Shown here piece after piece: positions 45,129-53,995 of a stretch of DNA of 64,000 nucleotides; position 1 is the first letter of the stretch; the number at the start of each line of letters is the position of its first letter. The stretch is from positions 727 to 64,726 of the forward strand of contig DDQW01000074.1 in NCBI GenBank assembly GCA_002342805.1. Direction: 5' to 3'. The notes beneath the pieces are model-generated. The model saw nothing but the letters and a program-made list of their open reading frames with translations. It was not told where the DNA came from and searched no databases. Source of the DNA: Clostridiales bacterium UBA2432. Lineage in GTDB: Bacteria; Bacillota; Clostridia; Lachnospirales; Vallitaleaceae. The position numbers and the translations under genes are program-made.

Positions 45129-47215
45129 TGAGTATACTTTTTATTATTGTATTTGGTATTATTGGGGTTATTTCAGGAGCCTTTGGCTATTATATGGGTG
45201 ATATCGAGCTGTTTTTTATTGTTTTTGGGGTTTTTATTCTATATAGTGCTATCAACAAATATAAGAAGTGGGTTATTGTATTTGTAGTGATTCTAATGAG
45301 TGTCGGAGTTGGGGTGACTATATATTATTATCGCAATGATAACCTTGACGTATTTATGAATCCCATTCAAGATTTTATTAATACCTATTATTATTCGGTG
45401 ATACTTGACGGCTATTACATTAGTCATGGATACCAAGCTATATTGATTGCATTTATAAGCCTACTACTATTTTACCTTTATCATTTTTTTTATCGACGAA
45501 AAAAATTACAATGGATACCAATAATTGTTGGCTTTATCTTTGTGATTGCAGCTTTTTTATCAGGCACACTAACAACGCCGAAAGATCATCGGTCTTTCTT
45601 GTTCTTTTTAATGAGCAGTGTCATATATTACTTTGCGGTATATTCCTCTAGGAATGTTACAGATATAAGGCGAAGACAGAGGTATACATTTTATGGAATG
45701 GGAATAATCTTTGCTCTTGGAATTGTTGGGTTTGGAATGTTCTTTAATCATTATCGGCCGAATCCCTTTGAAAAAAAAGCACAATCAACCACAGTCAGTT
45801 CAAATATGTTAGAAGATAATAATGAATCACGAGAATATGAAAGATCAGTTGTTCAAGATATTTCAGATGGGTCATATCAGGTACAGTCTTCTTTTGAACA
45901 TGAAGGTATAGCTGTTTTTTCTGTTGATGCAGATATCTTAAAGTACTATGTTACCGATGTCTATGATATTTATGAAGAAGGGGTTTGGCGTCAGTCAAGG
46001 GATGAATTGTTAACTCCGTCAATAGAATATGATGAAGCTTTATATGAACGAGAAACTGTGGAGATAATATATGAGAATATTATAACGAATCGACTTTTAT
46101 TGAGTCCACATTGGGATGCGATAAATATTTCAGAGGAGATGCAATCCTTAGCCGCCGAAAATGGAATTTTAGAAAGAGGATTTAATTATACGATTGATGC
46201 AGTTATTCCACGTTATCGAACCATTGCATGGCAAGAAGCAATTGAACAAAAGAGTAATGGTCAATCTATTGAGGGCTTTATGCAGATTCCGGATGGGTTT
46301 GACCGTCTTCAAGAACTTGCCCAAGAGGTTACGGAAGGAGCAAGCACGGATTATGAAAAAGGCCGGCGTATTGAAGCATATCTATCATCAGAATATTTGT
46401 ATAATGAAGCACCGGAATATGGTTCTACCGATGATATGATTCATGCTTTTTTATTTGAAACTCAAGAAGGCTTTTGCCAACAATTTGCATCTTCAATGGT
46501 TATGATGATGCGAAGTGTAGGGATCCCATCTAGATTTGTGGTCGGTTACGTTTTGGATATTGAATCATATGATGATATACCCGATTCATTGATGTATGCA
46601 TATGGTGAAGTTCCGGAGGAAAAAACCATTTATGATCATAACGCTCATGCGTGGGTTGAAAGCTACTTCCCAGGGGTAGGTTGGGTCCAGTTTGAACCAA
46701 CAGCGGGACAGAGCTTTTATTCGTTTTTCGATCCTCAAGCATTAGAACGTCAAACAGAAGAGGAGACAGCTTCAGCAAGTGTGACCTTTGTAAACCGTGA
46801 CGATATTTTGTTTTGGGGGCTATCAGCAATTGGGATTTTACTAGTGTTAAGTTTAATCGCCATGCTACTTAAACGTCGACACAGTAATCGTAAGAATTAT
46901 ATTAAGCGTATATATTTGGATTATCACATTCTTTTGTTATACTTAAATGAATGTACAATGGAAAAGCAACAAGGAGAAACAATACGCGAATATGGTAAGC
47001 GAATTCAAGAGGAAATTCCCCTTTCCCAAGTAAGATTCAAAGATTTCCTTGAAACCTTAGAGAAAGCATTCTATAATAGGAAGGTACCAGAGATAGAACA
47101 AATACAAATATTGGAAAAATATATTACACTGATAAAAAAAGTTGCAAAACGACGTATGCATTTCTGGAGTTATCAAAAAAATCGTATTGTTGAGATGATG
47201 ACATATTTTAGATAG
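45128..47215 (+). CDS. transglutaminase-like membrane protein (TgpA type)
   Basis: A 695-residue protein. About seven helices lie in the first 220 residues; an extracytoplasmic transglutaminase-like domain (about 380-540) has Cys450 in EGFCQQFASSM and His507 in HNAHAWVESYF, then GWVQFEPT; another helix (about 555-580) is followed by a cytoplasmic DUF4129-like tail. GTG start, with GGAGGTGTCC upstream. Neighbours MoxR and DUF58 form the usual trio. Possibly a protease or cross-linking enzyme at the cell surface; the reaction is not known. Confidence 0.9.
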   Translation: MSILFIIVFGIIGVISGAFGYYMGDIELFFIVFGVFILYSAINKYKKWVIVFVVILMSVGVGVTIYYYRNDNLDVFMNPIQDFINTYYYSVILDGYYISHGYQAILIAFISLLLFYLYHFFYRRKKLQWIPIIVGFIFVIAAFLSGTLTTPKDHRSFLFFLMSSVIYYFAVYSSRNVTDIRRRQRYTFYGMGIIFALGIVGFGMFFNHYRPNPFEKKAQSTTVSSNMLEDNNESREYERSVVQDISDGSYQVQSSFEHEGIAVFSVDADILKYYVTDVYDIYEEGVWRQSRDELLTPSIEYDEALYERETVEIIYENIITNRLLLSPHWDAINISEEMQSLAAENGILERGFNYTIDAVIPRYRTIAWQEAIEQKSNGQSIEGFMQIPDGFDRLQELAQEVTEGASTDYEKGRRIEAYLSSEYLYNEAPEYGSTDDMIHAFLFETQEGFCQQFASSMVMMMRSVGIPSRFVVGYVLDIESYDDIPDSLMYAYGEVPEEKTIYDHNAHAWVESYFPGVGWVQFEPTAGQSFYSFFDPQALERQTEEETASASVTFVNRDDILFWGLSAIGILLVLSLIAMLLKRRHSNRKNYIKRIYLDYHILLLYLNECTMEKQQGETIREYGKRIQEEIPLSQVRFKDFLETLEKAFYNRKVPEIEQIQILEKYITLIKKVAKRRMHFWSYQKNRIVEMMTYFR

Positions 47216-47224
47216 GAAGATAGA

Positions 47225-48034
47225 ATGGAAAATAAATTAATTTTATTTGATGTGGATGATACAATTATTGATCATGAATCGCCAAAATCAAAAATACCCA
47301 AAGAAACACGTTTCGCAATTAAGGCATTAAAAGAAAAGGGCTATTGTGTAGGACTAGCGACTGGCCGAAGTTTTCCCAATATTGCTTATGTTATGAAGAC
47401 CCTCGAACTTGATACAGCAGTAAGTTTCGGAGGCCATTTAGTCACACACCAAGGAAAAGATATTTTCAAACAAGCCATTGATCGAGAAGAATCCAGTCGT
47501 TTGATTAAAAAGATTATTCATACCCCATTCCCGATGATTGCAATTGATGAAAAAAATATTTACATTAAAGATTTATTTGGACGTGTTCGAAAAGAATTGT
47601 TTCGCAATGAGAATATTCTTGAAGGTGAGGAACCGGTTGTTGGAATAACACCTATAAAAAAATTAGATACTATTCCTAGGGACTATTTAAGTATGATGAT
47701 TTTTCGACAATATGGTCTAAAGCAATTGGATTTTAAAAAACTGGATTTTAATGCCTGGGGAAAAAAAGGGTATGAAGTATATTCAAAAGGCATATCAAAA
47801 CTATCAGGAATCCAGTTTTTAGCTAATTATCTTGACATACCAATGAATCAAGTGTATGTATTCGGAGATAGTTACAATGACTTGCATATGCTAGAACATA
47901 TTAAGAATTCTGTAGCAGTAGGTAACGGAGTTAAAGAAGCAAAAGCAGTGGCATCATATGTATCTCCTCCGATTAGTGAAGGTGGTATTTTGACCGCATG
48001 TTATCACTTAGGACTTTTGGAGGAACAACAATGA
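47225..48034 (+). CDS. Cof-type HAD hydrolase
   Basis: A 269-residue HAD phosphatase of the Cof/YidA class. The nucleophile motif is LILFDVDDTIID, motif II threonine lies in VGLATGRSFPN and the metal-binding end is VFGDSYNDLHMLEHI. These enzymes act on sugar phosphates, flavin or pyridoxal phosphates; the substrate cannot be predicted. It overlaps the DUF368 gene by 4 nt. Confidence 0.92.
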   Translation: MENKLILFDVDDTIIDHESPKSKIPKETRFAIKALKEKGYCVGLATGRSFPNIAYVMKTLELDTAVSFGGHLVTHQGKDIFKQAIDREESSRLIKKIIHTPFPMIAIDEKNIYIKDLFGRVRKELFRNENILEGEEPVVGITPIKKLDTIPRDYLSMMIFRQYGLKQLDFKKLDFNAWGKKGYEVYSKGISKLSGIQFLANYLDIPMNQVYVFGDSYNDLHMLEHIKNSVAVGNGVKEAKAVASYVSPPISEGGILTACYHLGLLEEQQ

Positions 48035-48939
48035 CAAAAATTTTACTGTTTTTTAAAGGACTCTTTATGGGAGCAGCAGATATCATACCTGGTGTTTCCG
48101 GAGGGAGTATTGCCTTAATTACCGGCATTTATGAAGAATTTTTAGATGCCATTCATTCGGTTAATATGGATGTATTAAAAGATATTTTTGCTGGAAGGAT
48201 TGCTCAAGGCATCCGTCGGATTCATTGGAACTTTATTCTACCCTTATTTTTGGGTATTTTAACTGCGATTTTCACGATGGCTAAACTGATGCATTATGTA
48301 TTAGAGACATATGAATTATATACATGGAGTCTCTTTTTTGGACTGATTCTTGCAAGTGCATTTGTCATTGGGAAACAATGGGAAATGAAAAAAACCCGTT
48401 TAATCACTTTTATCGTTGGAGCAATCTCATCCTTTATTATCGTTGGACTAGTACCGATAGAGACACCGGAAGATTTATGGTTTATCTTTTTTGCAGGTGT
48501 TATTGCCATTAGTGCGATGATTTTACCGGGAATATCTGGAGCTTTTTTGTTATTAATCATGGGAAAATACCATTATATTACCGGCATACTTAAAGATCCT
48601 TTTCATTTAAATAGTATTCTGATTTTAATGGTGTTTGGACTTGGATGCCTTGTTGGAATTATGGGATTTTCAAGAATTTTACGGAGAATTCTTCATCGAT
48701 GGCATAAAGGAACACTAGCTTTTTTGACAGGAATGATGCTTGGCAGTCTTCGAAGAATATGGCCTTATAAGGTGATTATAGAACAAGAGTTTATTGGAGA
48801 CAAGGCAATTATTCTCAAAGAAGTAGCTGTATTACCCTGGAAAATCGAAGGGAATTATATTCTAAGCTTTGTTTTTATTCTTCTTGGAATGGTCCTTATA
48901 TTGATTCTAGATAAGTTCTCAAAGAATAAACTGGGTTAA
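48031..48939 (+). CDS. DUF368 membrane protein
   Basis: A 302-residue polytopic membrane protein of the DUF368 family with about eight helices. The family hallmark is repeated: GAADIIPGVSGGSIALITG near the N-terminus and ILPGISGAFLLLIMGKY in the middle. Members have been linked to undecaprenyl phosphate recycling across the membrane. The ATG at 48031 follows TGGAGGAAC and overlaps the HAD stop; a TTG at 47998 in frame is too early. uppS, which makes the same carrier, lies about 22 kb upstream. Confidence 0.92.
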   Translation: MTKILLFFKGLFMGAADIIPGVSGGSIALITGIYEEFLDAIHSVNMDVLKDIFAGRIAQGIRRIHWNFILPLFLGILTAIFTMAKLMHYVLETYELYTWSLFFGLILASAFVIGKQWEMKKTRLITFIVGAISSFIIVGLVPIETPEDLWFIFFAGVIAISAMILPGISGAFLLLIMGKYHYITGILKDPFHLNSILILMVFGLGCLVGIMGFSRILRRILHRWHKGTLAFLTGMMLGSLRRIWPYKVIIEQEFIGDKAIILKEVAVLPWKIEGNYILSFVFILLGMVLILILDKFSKNKLG

Positions 48940-48942
48940 CGG

Positions 48943-48971
48943 TTGATAAAAACTGTCTTCGGGTGTATAAT
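48943..48971 (+). promoter_or_regulatory. strong SigA promoter for 6S RNA
   Basis: TTGATA (48943-48948), 17-nt spacer, TATAAT (48966-48971): close to consensus. It starts 4 nt after the DUF368 stop and points at the 6S RNA; the expected start is near 48978. Confidence 0.85.
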
Positions 48972-48977
48972 AAGCAT

Positions 48978-49152
48978 ATAAAAGATACCTGAGATGTTCG
49001 ATACTCTCGATATTTTGAACCTACATATTGAATACGGGAATCTTATATTTTATCATGGATGTCATGCCTTAAGTGGACGGCAAAAGTGGTAGTGCGGATA
49101 CCCACCTAGCCATGCTAGGGATCAAAATTCGAGAAACGGCATTTTGGGTTGT
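48978..49152 (+). ncRNA. ssrS: 6S RNA
   Basis: The 5-prime part CCTGAGATGTTCG matches the 6S RNA family start (E. coli has CTGAGATGTTCG). CCTGAGATG (48988-48996) pairs with CATTTTGGG (49140-49148) to close the molecule. A long inner stem joins CTCGA (49006-49010) and ATTTTGA (49012-49018) with TCAAAAT (49122-49128) and TCGAG (49129-49133). CCTAGC-CAT-GCTAGG (49105-49119) is a side hairpin near the central bubble. 6S RNA mimics open promoter DNA and holds SigA-RNA polymerase in stationary phase. No good reading frame spans the region. The exact ends are estimated. Confidence 0.85.
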
Positions 49153-49167
49153 TAATGATGAATAATG

Positions 49168-49201
49168 AAAAAGAGGCTTGATAGTTAAGCCTCTTTTTTT
49201 T
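49168..49201. terminator. bidirectional terminator between 6S RNA and aroA
   Basis: AAAAAGAGGCTT (49168-49179) pairs with AAGCCTCTTTTT (49187-49198) around a 7-nt loop; eight or more Ts follow on the + strand and five on the - strand. It ends the 6S transcript and also the convergent tyrA-aroA transcript, overlapping the aroA stop codon. Confidence 0.9.
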
Positions 49202-50480
49202 ATTCACATAGTTGTTGAATATCATCAAAAAATTTGGGGTAAGAGATATCAATACATTGGCTTCCATGTAGTGTTGAAGGGCCGTAAGCGGCAAGAGCAG
49301 CAATTGATAAACTCATGGCAATTCGATGATCATGATAGCTCTTTAATGAAGCCCCGGAAAGTCGATGTGTACCTTCAATAATCATGCCATCGTCTGTTGC
49401 TTCAATAGAAGCTTGCATTTTTTTTAGTTCAGTAACCATTGTGTCAATACGATTACTTTCCTTGACTTTGAGCTCTGCGGCATCTTTAATAATCGTCGTC
49501 CCTTCAGCAAAACATGCTGCAACAGCAATGGCGGGAATTTCATCTATGAGGGTGGGAATAATATCTCCACAAATTGTTGTTGCCGTCAAGCGACTTGATC
49601 GAATACGAATGTCTGCGCGTTTTTCCTCATTGATTGTGCGTTCGTTAATGTATTCAATAGAGCCATTCATATCTTTTAACACACGGATAATACCATCTCG
49701 AGTTGGATTAATACCTACATTTGTTAATAGAATATCGCTATTGGGTATAATTAATCCGGCAACAAGAAAGTAGGCTGCAGAACTAATATCTCCGGGAATA
49801 TCGATAGTTGTCGCCTCTAATATTGGATTTGGTTGGATAGTGACTTGGGCATTTTCCGAGTATATATCTGCACCTAAGGATTTTAGCATAAGTTCACTAT
49901 GATTTCTAGATAGACAAGGCTCAATAATTGTTGAGGCGCTATTTGCATATAGTGTTGCTAAAAGAACACAGGATTTAACTTGAGCACTTGCGACTTTTGA
50001 ATGATAGGTAATGCCTGTTAGTTGACTTGGTTCAATCACTAGAGGGGCCAAACCGTTTTCGTTTTTGGATCTTATGTTTGCACCCATCGCTTGAAGTGGA
50101 TCAATAACGCGATTCATGGGTCGTGTCTGAATAGATGCATCTCCGGTTAAGGTGCTTGAAAAGTTTTGGCCGGCAAGAATGCCAGAAAGCAATCGCATGG
50201 TTGTTCCGCTATTACCTACATCGAGAATAGTTGTCGGAGGTACAAGTCCATGTAGTCCAAGTCCATCTAGAGTAAACGTTGTATCATTCATGAAATTTAT
50301 TGTTACACCCATTTGCTGAAATATATGTGCCGTTGATAGACAATCAGCACCGTTGAGAAATCCGGTAACCTGTGTTGTCCCTTTAGCTAAAGAACCAAAC
50401 ATAATAGAACGGTGAGAGATAGATTTATCTCCCGGAACATTCACGGTACCGCTTAATTTAGATACTGGATTAAGTTGCAT
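49200..50480 (-). CDS. aroA: 3-phosphoshikimate 1-carboxyvinyltransferase (EPSP synthase)
   Basis: A 426-residue shikimate-pathway enzyme. Signatures are VPGDKSISHRSIMFGSLA at the start, LDVGNSGTTMRLLSG and KESNRIDTMVTEL near the end. The ATG at 50480 lies 6 nt after AAGGTG; a GTG at 50489 is part of that ribosome site. It is the second gene of a minus-strand tyrA-aroA unit, 10 nt downstream of tyrA, and ends in the terminator shared with 6S RNA. Confidence 0.97.
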   Translation of the reverse strand: MQLNPVSKLSGTVNVPGDKSISHRSIMFGSLAKGTTQVTGFLNGADCLSTAHIFQQMGVTINFMNDTTFTLDGLGLHGLVPPTTILDVGNSGTTMRLLSGILAGQNFSSTLTGDASIQTRPMNRVIDPLQAMGANIRSKNENGLAPLVIEPSQLTGITYHSKVASAQVKSCVLLATLYANSASTIIEPCLSRNHSELMLKSLGADIYSENAQVTIQPNPILEATTIDIPGDISSAAYFLVAGLIIPNSDILLTNVGINPTRDGIIRVLKDMNGSIEYINERTINEEKRADIRIRSSRLTATTICGDIIPTLIDEIPAIAVAACFAEGTTIIKDAAELKVKESNRIDTMVTELKKMQASIEATDDGMIIEGTHRLSGASLKSYHDHRIAMSLSIAALAAYGPSTLHGSQCIDISYPKFFDDIQQLCE

Positions 50481-50490
50481 AAGATTCACC

Positions 50491-51582
50491 TTAACTTTCT
50501 ATTATTTTATAATTGGCATTTTCAATAACATGAATGGCCTCATTTAAACTGGACTCATCATAGAAGAGGATTTCGAGCACACCTCCGAAATCTTCCCGAT
50601 TGTTATTGATACCTATATTTTTTATGCTTATTTCTTTTTTGCTCAGACGAGTCGCAATATCTGCGATAACTCCTGTTTCATCATTAATATCAACAAAAAG
50701 AGCAAGAGATTTATCAATACTGCCTCGAGCCTTGTTTTGGAAGGTGTTTCGAAAACGTTTAGATTGATCAAAAAAATCATAGATATAAGTACTGTTTTGG
50801 GCCATCACTTGTTCACGAATGTTTGTAAGTTGTTTCATATAATAATCTAGGATCTGTGTAATGGCATCTTGGTTGGCAACACATATCTGTTGCCACATCT
50901 CCGGTGAAGAAGAAGCGATTCGTGTAAAGTCTTTAAAACCTCCAGCGGCTAATGTATACATTTCTTTTTCAGCTGAATCAAGAGATTCCACCATGTTCAC
51001 AAGCGATGATGCTAATATATGAGGGACATGACTAATCGCAGCGACAATAAAGTCGTGTCGTTTTGGGTCAAGTATCGTTGGGATGGCATGTATTGATGTT
51101 GCGAGTTGAGCCATTTGTTCGATATATTGCGTTGGTGTAGAAGGTTGTGGGGTTAATACATAATATGCATTTTCGAATAATTCTGCTTTTGTTGCATCAA
51201 AACCGGATTGTTCTGAACCTGCCATTGGATGACCGCCAATAAAATAGCCCTTAAAATCATAGGTGGATAATGCCGAATAGATATCATTTTTTGTGCTACC
51301 GACATCACTAATAACAACATTGTCCTTTAGAAAAGGTTGTATTGCTTCAAAGAGTTGAATGTTAATATTTACCGGACAACATAATACGATAAGATCACAG
51401 TCATTTAATTCTTTCCAGTCGTGGACGGCAATATCAATGGCGCCGCTATCTAAAGCTTGAGACAATGCCTCTTGATTCCGATTATAACCATAAAGAGTAG
51501 CAGGGTAATTATATTTTTTTAAAGCGCGTGCGAGGGAACCGCCAATTAATCCTAATCCTAATATCCCGATTTTTGAAAACAT
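50491..51582 (-). CDS. tyrA: prephenate dehydrogenase with ACT domain
   Basis: A 363-residue enzyme of tyrosine synthesis. The NAD-binding motif GILGLGLIGGSLARALKK is at the N-terminus; the catalytic region has GGHPMAGSEQSGFDA; a C-terminal ACT domain (about 290-363, LFVDINDETGVIADIATRL) probably senses tyrosine. The ATG at 51582 follows AAAGGATTATT; an ATG at 51606 upstream lacks a ribosome site. A good promoter lies about 50 bp upstream. Confidence 0.95.
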   Translation of the reverse strand: MFSKIGILGLGLIGGSLARALKKYNYPATLYGYNRNQEALSQALDSGAIDIAVHDWKELNDCDLIVLCCPVNINIQLFEAIQPFLKDNVVISDVGSTKNDIYSALSTYDFKGYFIGGHPMAGSEQSGFDATKAELFENAYYVLTPQPSTPTQYIEQMAQLATSIHAIPTILDPKRHDFIVAAISHVPHILASSLVNMVESLDSAEKEMYTLAAGGFKDFTRIASSSPEMWQQICVANQDAITQILDYYMKQLTNIREQVMAQNSTYIYDFFDQSKRFRNTFQNKARGSIDKSLALFVDINDETGVIADIATRLSKKEISIKNIGINNNREDFGGVLEILFYDESSLNEAIHVIENANYKIIES

Positions 51583-51630
51583 AATAATCCTTTCATTTTG
51601 TGTCATTGCGTTATGCTTAACATTAATCCT

Positions 51631-51659
51631 ATATTACATTTTTTTATAAGGCAAGTCAA
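51631..51659 (-). promoter_or_regulatory. promoter for tyrA-aroA
   Basis: Read on the minus strand: TTGACT (51659-51654), 17-nt spacer, TAATAT (51636-51631). It faces tyrA in the 246-bp divergent gap between tyrA and the EF-G-like gene. I see no equally good promoter for the + strand gene in the same gap. Confidence 0.7.
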
Positions 51660-51828
51660 CAATTTCGTGTGGTAAAGTGAAAATCAGAATATTTTGACTA
51701 TTATATAAAAGAAGGAATTCTATTCATTATGTAGAATATTAAGAGTATTACCGAGAAATTTTGTTAAAAATCAACGAAACACAATGCACAGTAATTTGTT
51801 CAAAAATCTTACGAATGGGGGAATCCTT

Positions 51829-53910
51829 ATGAAAATTTATTCATCCGAACAAATCCGTAACATTGTCCTTTTGGGACATGGTGGAGCAGGTAAGACGACA
51901 CTTGCTGAAGCCATGGCCCGTGTAGCAAATGTAACAAAGCGACAAGGTAAAGTAACTGATGGTAATACCATTAGTGATTTTGACAAAGAAGAGATTAAAC
52001 GAGGTTTTTCAATCAACACGTCATGTATTCCACTCGAATGGGAAGACTGCAAAATAAATATTCTTGATACTCCGGGATATTTTGATTTTGTCGGAGAAGC
52101 AAAGGAAGCGACTCGGGTTGCCGACAGCGCTATTATTGTTGTGTCTGGAAGATCTGGAACAGAAGTTGGAACGGAGATTGCATGGGAACATGCAGATGAG
52201 ATGGAAATCCCAAGAATGATCTTTGTCACCGATATGGATGATGACAAAGCAGATCTACACAAAATACTTGAACAGCTTCAAACATCTTTTGGAAAATGCA
52301 TTGCGCCCTTTCAAGTTCCGATACGAGAAGGAGAGCACTTCGTCGGATTTGTAAATATTATTAAAATGGAAGGCCGTAAGTTTGTAAAAGATCATGTCGA
52401 ATCCTGTGAAATACCGGAAGAATTAATGGCTGAAATTGAACCGGTACGTGAGATGATACTTGAAGCAGTTGCCGAGAGTGACGAAGAGTTAATGGAAAAA
52501 TATTTTGCAGGTGAAGAGTTTACATTAGAAGAAATTCAGTCAGCCCTTCATAATGGCGTTGTTGACGGATCCATTGTACCTGTTTTATGTGGCTCTGGAA
52601 TGAATACCACAGGAGTAGGCGTATTAATGTCTTCAATTAATAAGTATATGCCTGCGCCAAAAGAAGAACATACGGAAGTTCTTGGTGTGAATCCGGATAA
52701 TGAAGAAGAAGAGATTCATGTTATCTGTGAAAAAGATCAGCCAGCATCGGCGCTTGTTTTTAAAACAATTATTGACCCATATATTGGAAAAGTGTCATTG
52801 TTTAGAGTATACTCAGGAATTATTCGTAAAGATGATAGCTTATTAAATGCAAATACGGATGAAACTGAAAAAATCCCCCATATTTATATATTAAGAGGAA
52901 AAGAACAAATTGAAGTGGATGAAATTCACGCAGGTGATATTGGAGCCTTTGCAAAGCTGAATAACGTAAGCACCGGAGATACACTTTGTGATTCAAATCG
53001 CCCGGTAAGATTACCCGGAATCACTTTTCCGGAATCTCTCGCTTATCGTGCAATTGTTCCAAAAACCAAAGGTGATGAAGATAAAATAGCATCCGGGTTA
53101 CATCGTTTAATGGAAGAAGATCCAACCATTAAGGTGGTTATGGACACGGAAAATCATCAAGAGTTATTGTATGGTGTCGGTGGACAACACCTTGAGATTA
53201 TTACAAGTCGATTAGAAGAAAAGTTTAAAGTGTCTGTGGACTTACTAAAACCCAAGATTCCATATCGTGAAACAATCAAAGCGAAAGTTTCTGTTCGAGG
53301 TAGACATAAGAAACAATCCGGTGGTCATGGTCAATATGGTGATGTTGTCATTGAATTTGAACCATCTGGTGATTTAGAGACGCCATTTGTTTTTGAAGAA
53401 AAAATATTTGGTGGATCCGTACCAAGAAACTATTTTCCTGCTGTAGAAAAAGGGTTACAAGATTCTGTTGGTAAAGGTGTGTTAGCTGGATATCCTTTCG
53501 TAGGACTTAAAGCAACATTAGTCGATGGATCTTACCATCCAGTTGATTCGTCCGAAATGGCATTTAAGATTGCAACGCAAAATGCCTACAAAGAGGGGAT
53601 TGCAAAAGCAAATCCAACACTACTTGAACCGATTGCATCTGTTAAAGTACTCATTCCAGATGATTATATGGGAGATATCATGGGAGATTTAACAAAACGC
53701 CGTGGTAGAGTGCTTGGAATGAATCCGGTCAAAGGTAAGCAAGAGATTGAAGCAGAAGTACCGATGGGAGAAATGTATGGATATTCAACAGACCTTCGTT
53801 CTCTGACTCAAGGTCGAGGGGTATTTACATTAGCCTTTAATCGATATGAAGAAGCACCAAGAGAAGTTCAGGAAAAAGTCATAGCTGAACGTGAAAATGA
53901 TGAGGAGTAA
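51829..53910 (+). CDS. EF-G-like translation GTPase
   Basis: A 693-residue EF-G family paralogue. G1 is GHGGAGKTTL (canonical EF-G has GHIDAGKTT), G2 region RGFSINTSCIPLEW, G3 DTPGYFDFVGEA. The usual NKxD of G4 reads TDMD (FVTDMDDDKAD). Domains II, III and IV follow, with SGGHGQYGDVVIEFEP and YHPVDSSEMAFKIAT, and a C-terminal domain V. The ATG at 51829 follows TGGGGGAATCC; an earlier ATG at 51784 lacks such a site. This is probably the second EF-G-like protein (FusA2 type), not the main EF-G; its role is uncertain. Confidence 0.9.
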   Translation: MKIYSSEQIRNIVLLGHGGAGKTTLAEAMARVANVTKRQGKVTDGNTISDFDKEEIKRGFSINTSCIPLEWEDCKINILDTPGYFDFVGEAKEATRVADSAIIVVSGRSGTEVGTEIAWEHADEMEIPRMIFVTDMDDDKADLHKILEQLQTSFGKCIAPFQVPIREGEHFVGFVNIIKMEGRKFVKDHVESCEIPEELMAEIEPVREMILEAVAESDEELMEKYFAGEEFTLEEIQSALHNGVVDGSIVPVLCGSGMNTTGVGVLMSSINKYMPAPKEEHTEVLGVNPDNEEEEIHVICEKDQPASALVFKTIIDPYIGKVSLFRVYSGIIRKDDSLLNANTDETEKIPHIYILRGKEQIEVDEIHAGDIGAFAKLNNVSTGDTLCDSNRPVRLPGITFPESLAYRAIVPKTKGDEDKIASGLHRLMEEDPTIKVVMDTENHQELLYGVGGQHLEIITSRLEEKFKVSVDLLKPKIPYRETIKAKVSVRGRHKKQSGGHGQYGDVVIEFEPSGDLETPFVFEEKIFGGSVPRNYFPAVEKGLQDSVGKGVLAGYPFVGLKATLVDGSYHPVDSSEMAFKIATQNAYKEGIAKANPTLLEPIASVKVLIPDDYMGDIMGDLTKRRGRVLGMNPVKGKQEIEAEVPMGEMYGYSTDLRSLTQGRGVFTLAFNRYEEAPREVQEKVIAERENDEE

Positions 53911-53923
53911 CCTGTTTTAATTA

Positions 53924-53957
53924 TGTGGGCTGTTTAGTATATGCTAAGCAGCCCACA
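53924..53957 (+). other. strong hairpin after the EF-G-like gene
   Basis: TGTGGGCTGTTTAG (53924-53937) pairs with CTAAGCAGCCCACA (53944-53957) over 14 bp with one wobble pair and a 6-nt loop. It looks like a terminator stem but lacks a T-run on either strand. It may be an inefficient terminator or an mRNA 3-prime end protector. Confidence 0.65.
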
Positions 53958-53995
53958 AAGTATGGGATGAAAGGTATGAGGAAGAGAGGATTATG

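Noticed and set aside
48940..49199. Possible tRNA gene or short coding region in the gap after DUF368
   Set aside because: No cloverleaf or CCA end, and the frames are short without ribosome sites. The fold and motifs fit 6S RNA instead.
49178..49381. Plus-strand short open frames opposite aroA
   Set aside because: They lie antisense to the conserved EPSP synthase and start within the terminator; no independent support.
51694..51737. Promoter for the EF-G-like gene (TTGACT near 51694, TAGAAT at 51732)
   Set aside because: The spacing between the boxes is far from 17 nt and neither pairs with a good partner. The true start site is unclear.
51829..53910. Tetracycline-resistance ribosomal protection protein
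   Set aside because: The protein is EF-G related, but its N-terminal signatures and context do not match the TetM/TetO type; it fits the EF-G-like FusA2 group.
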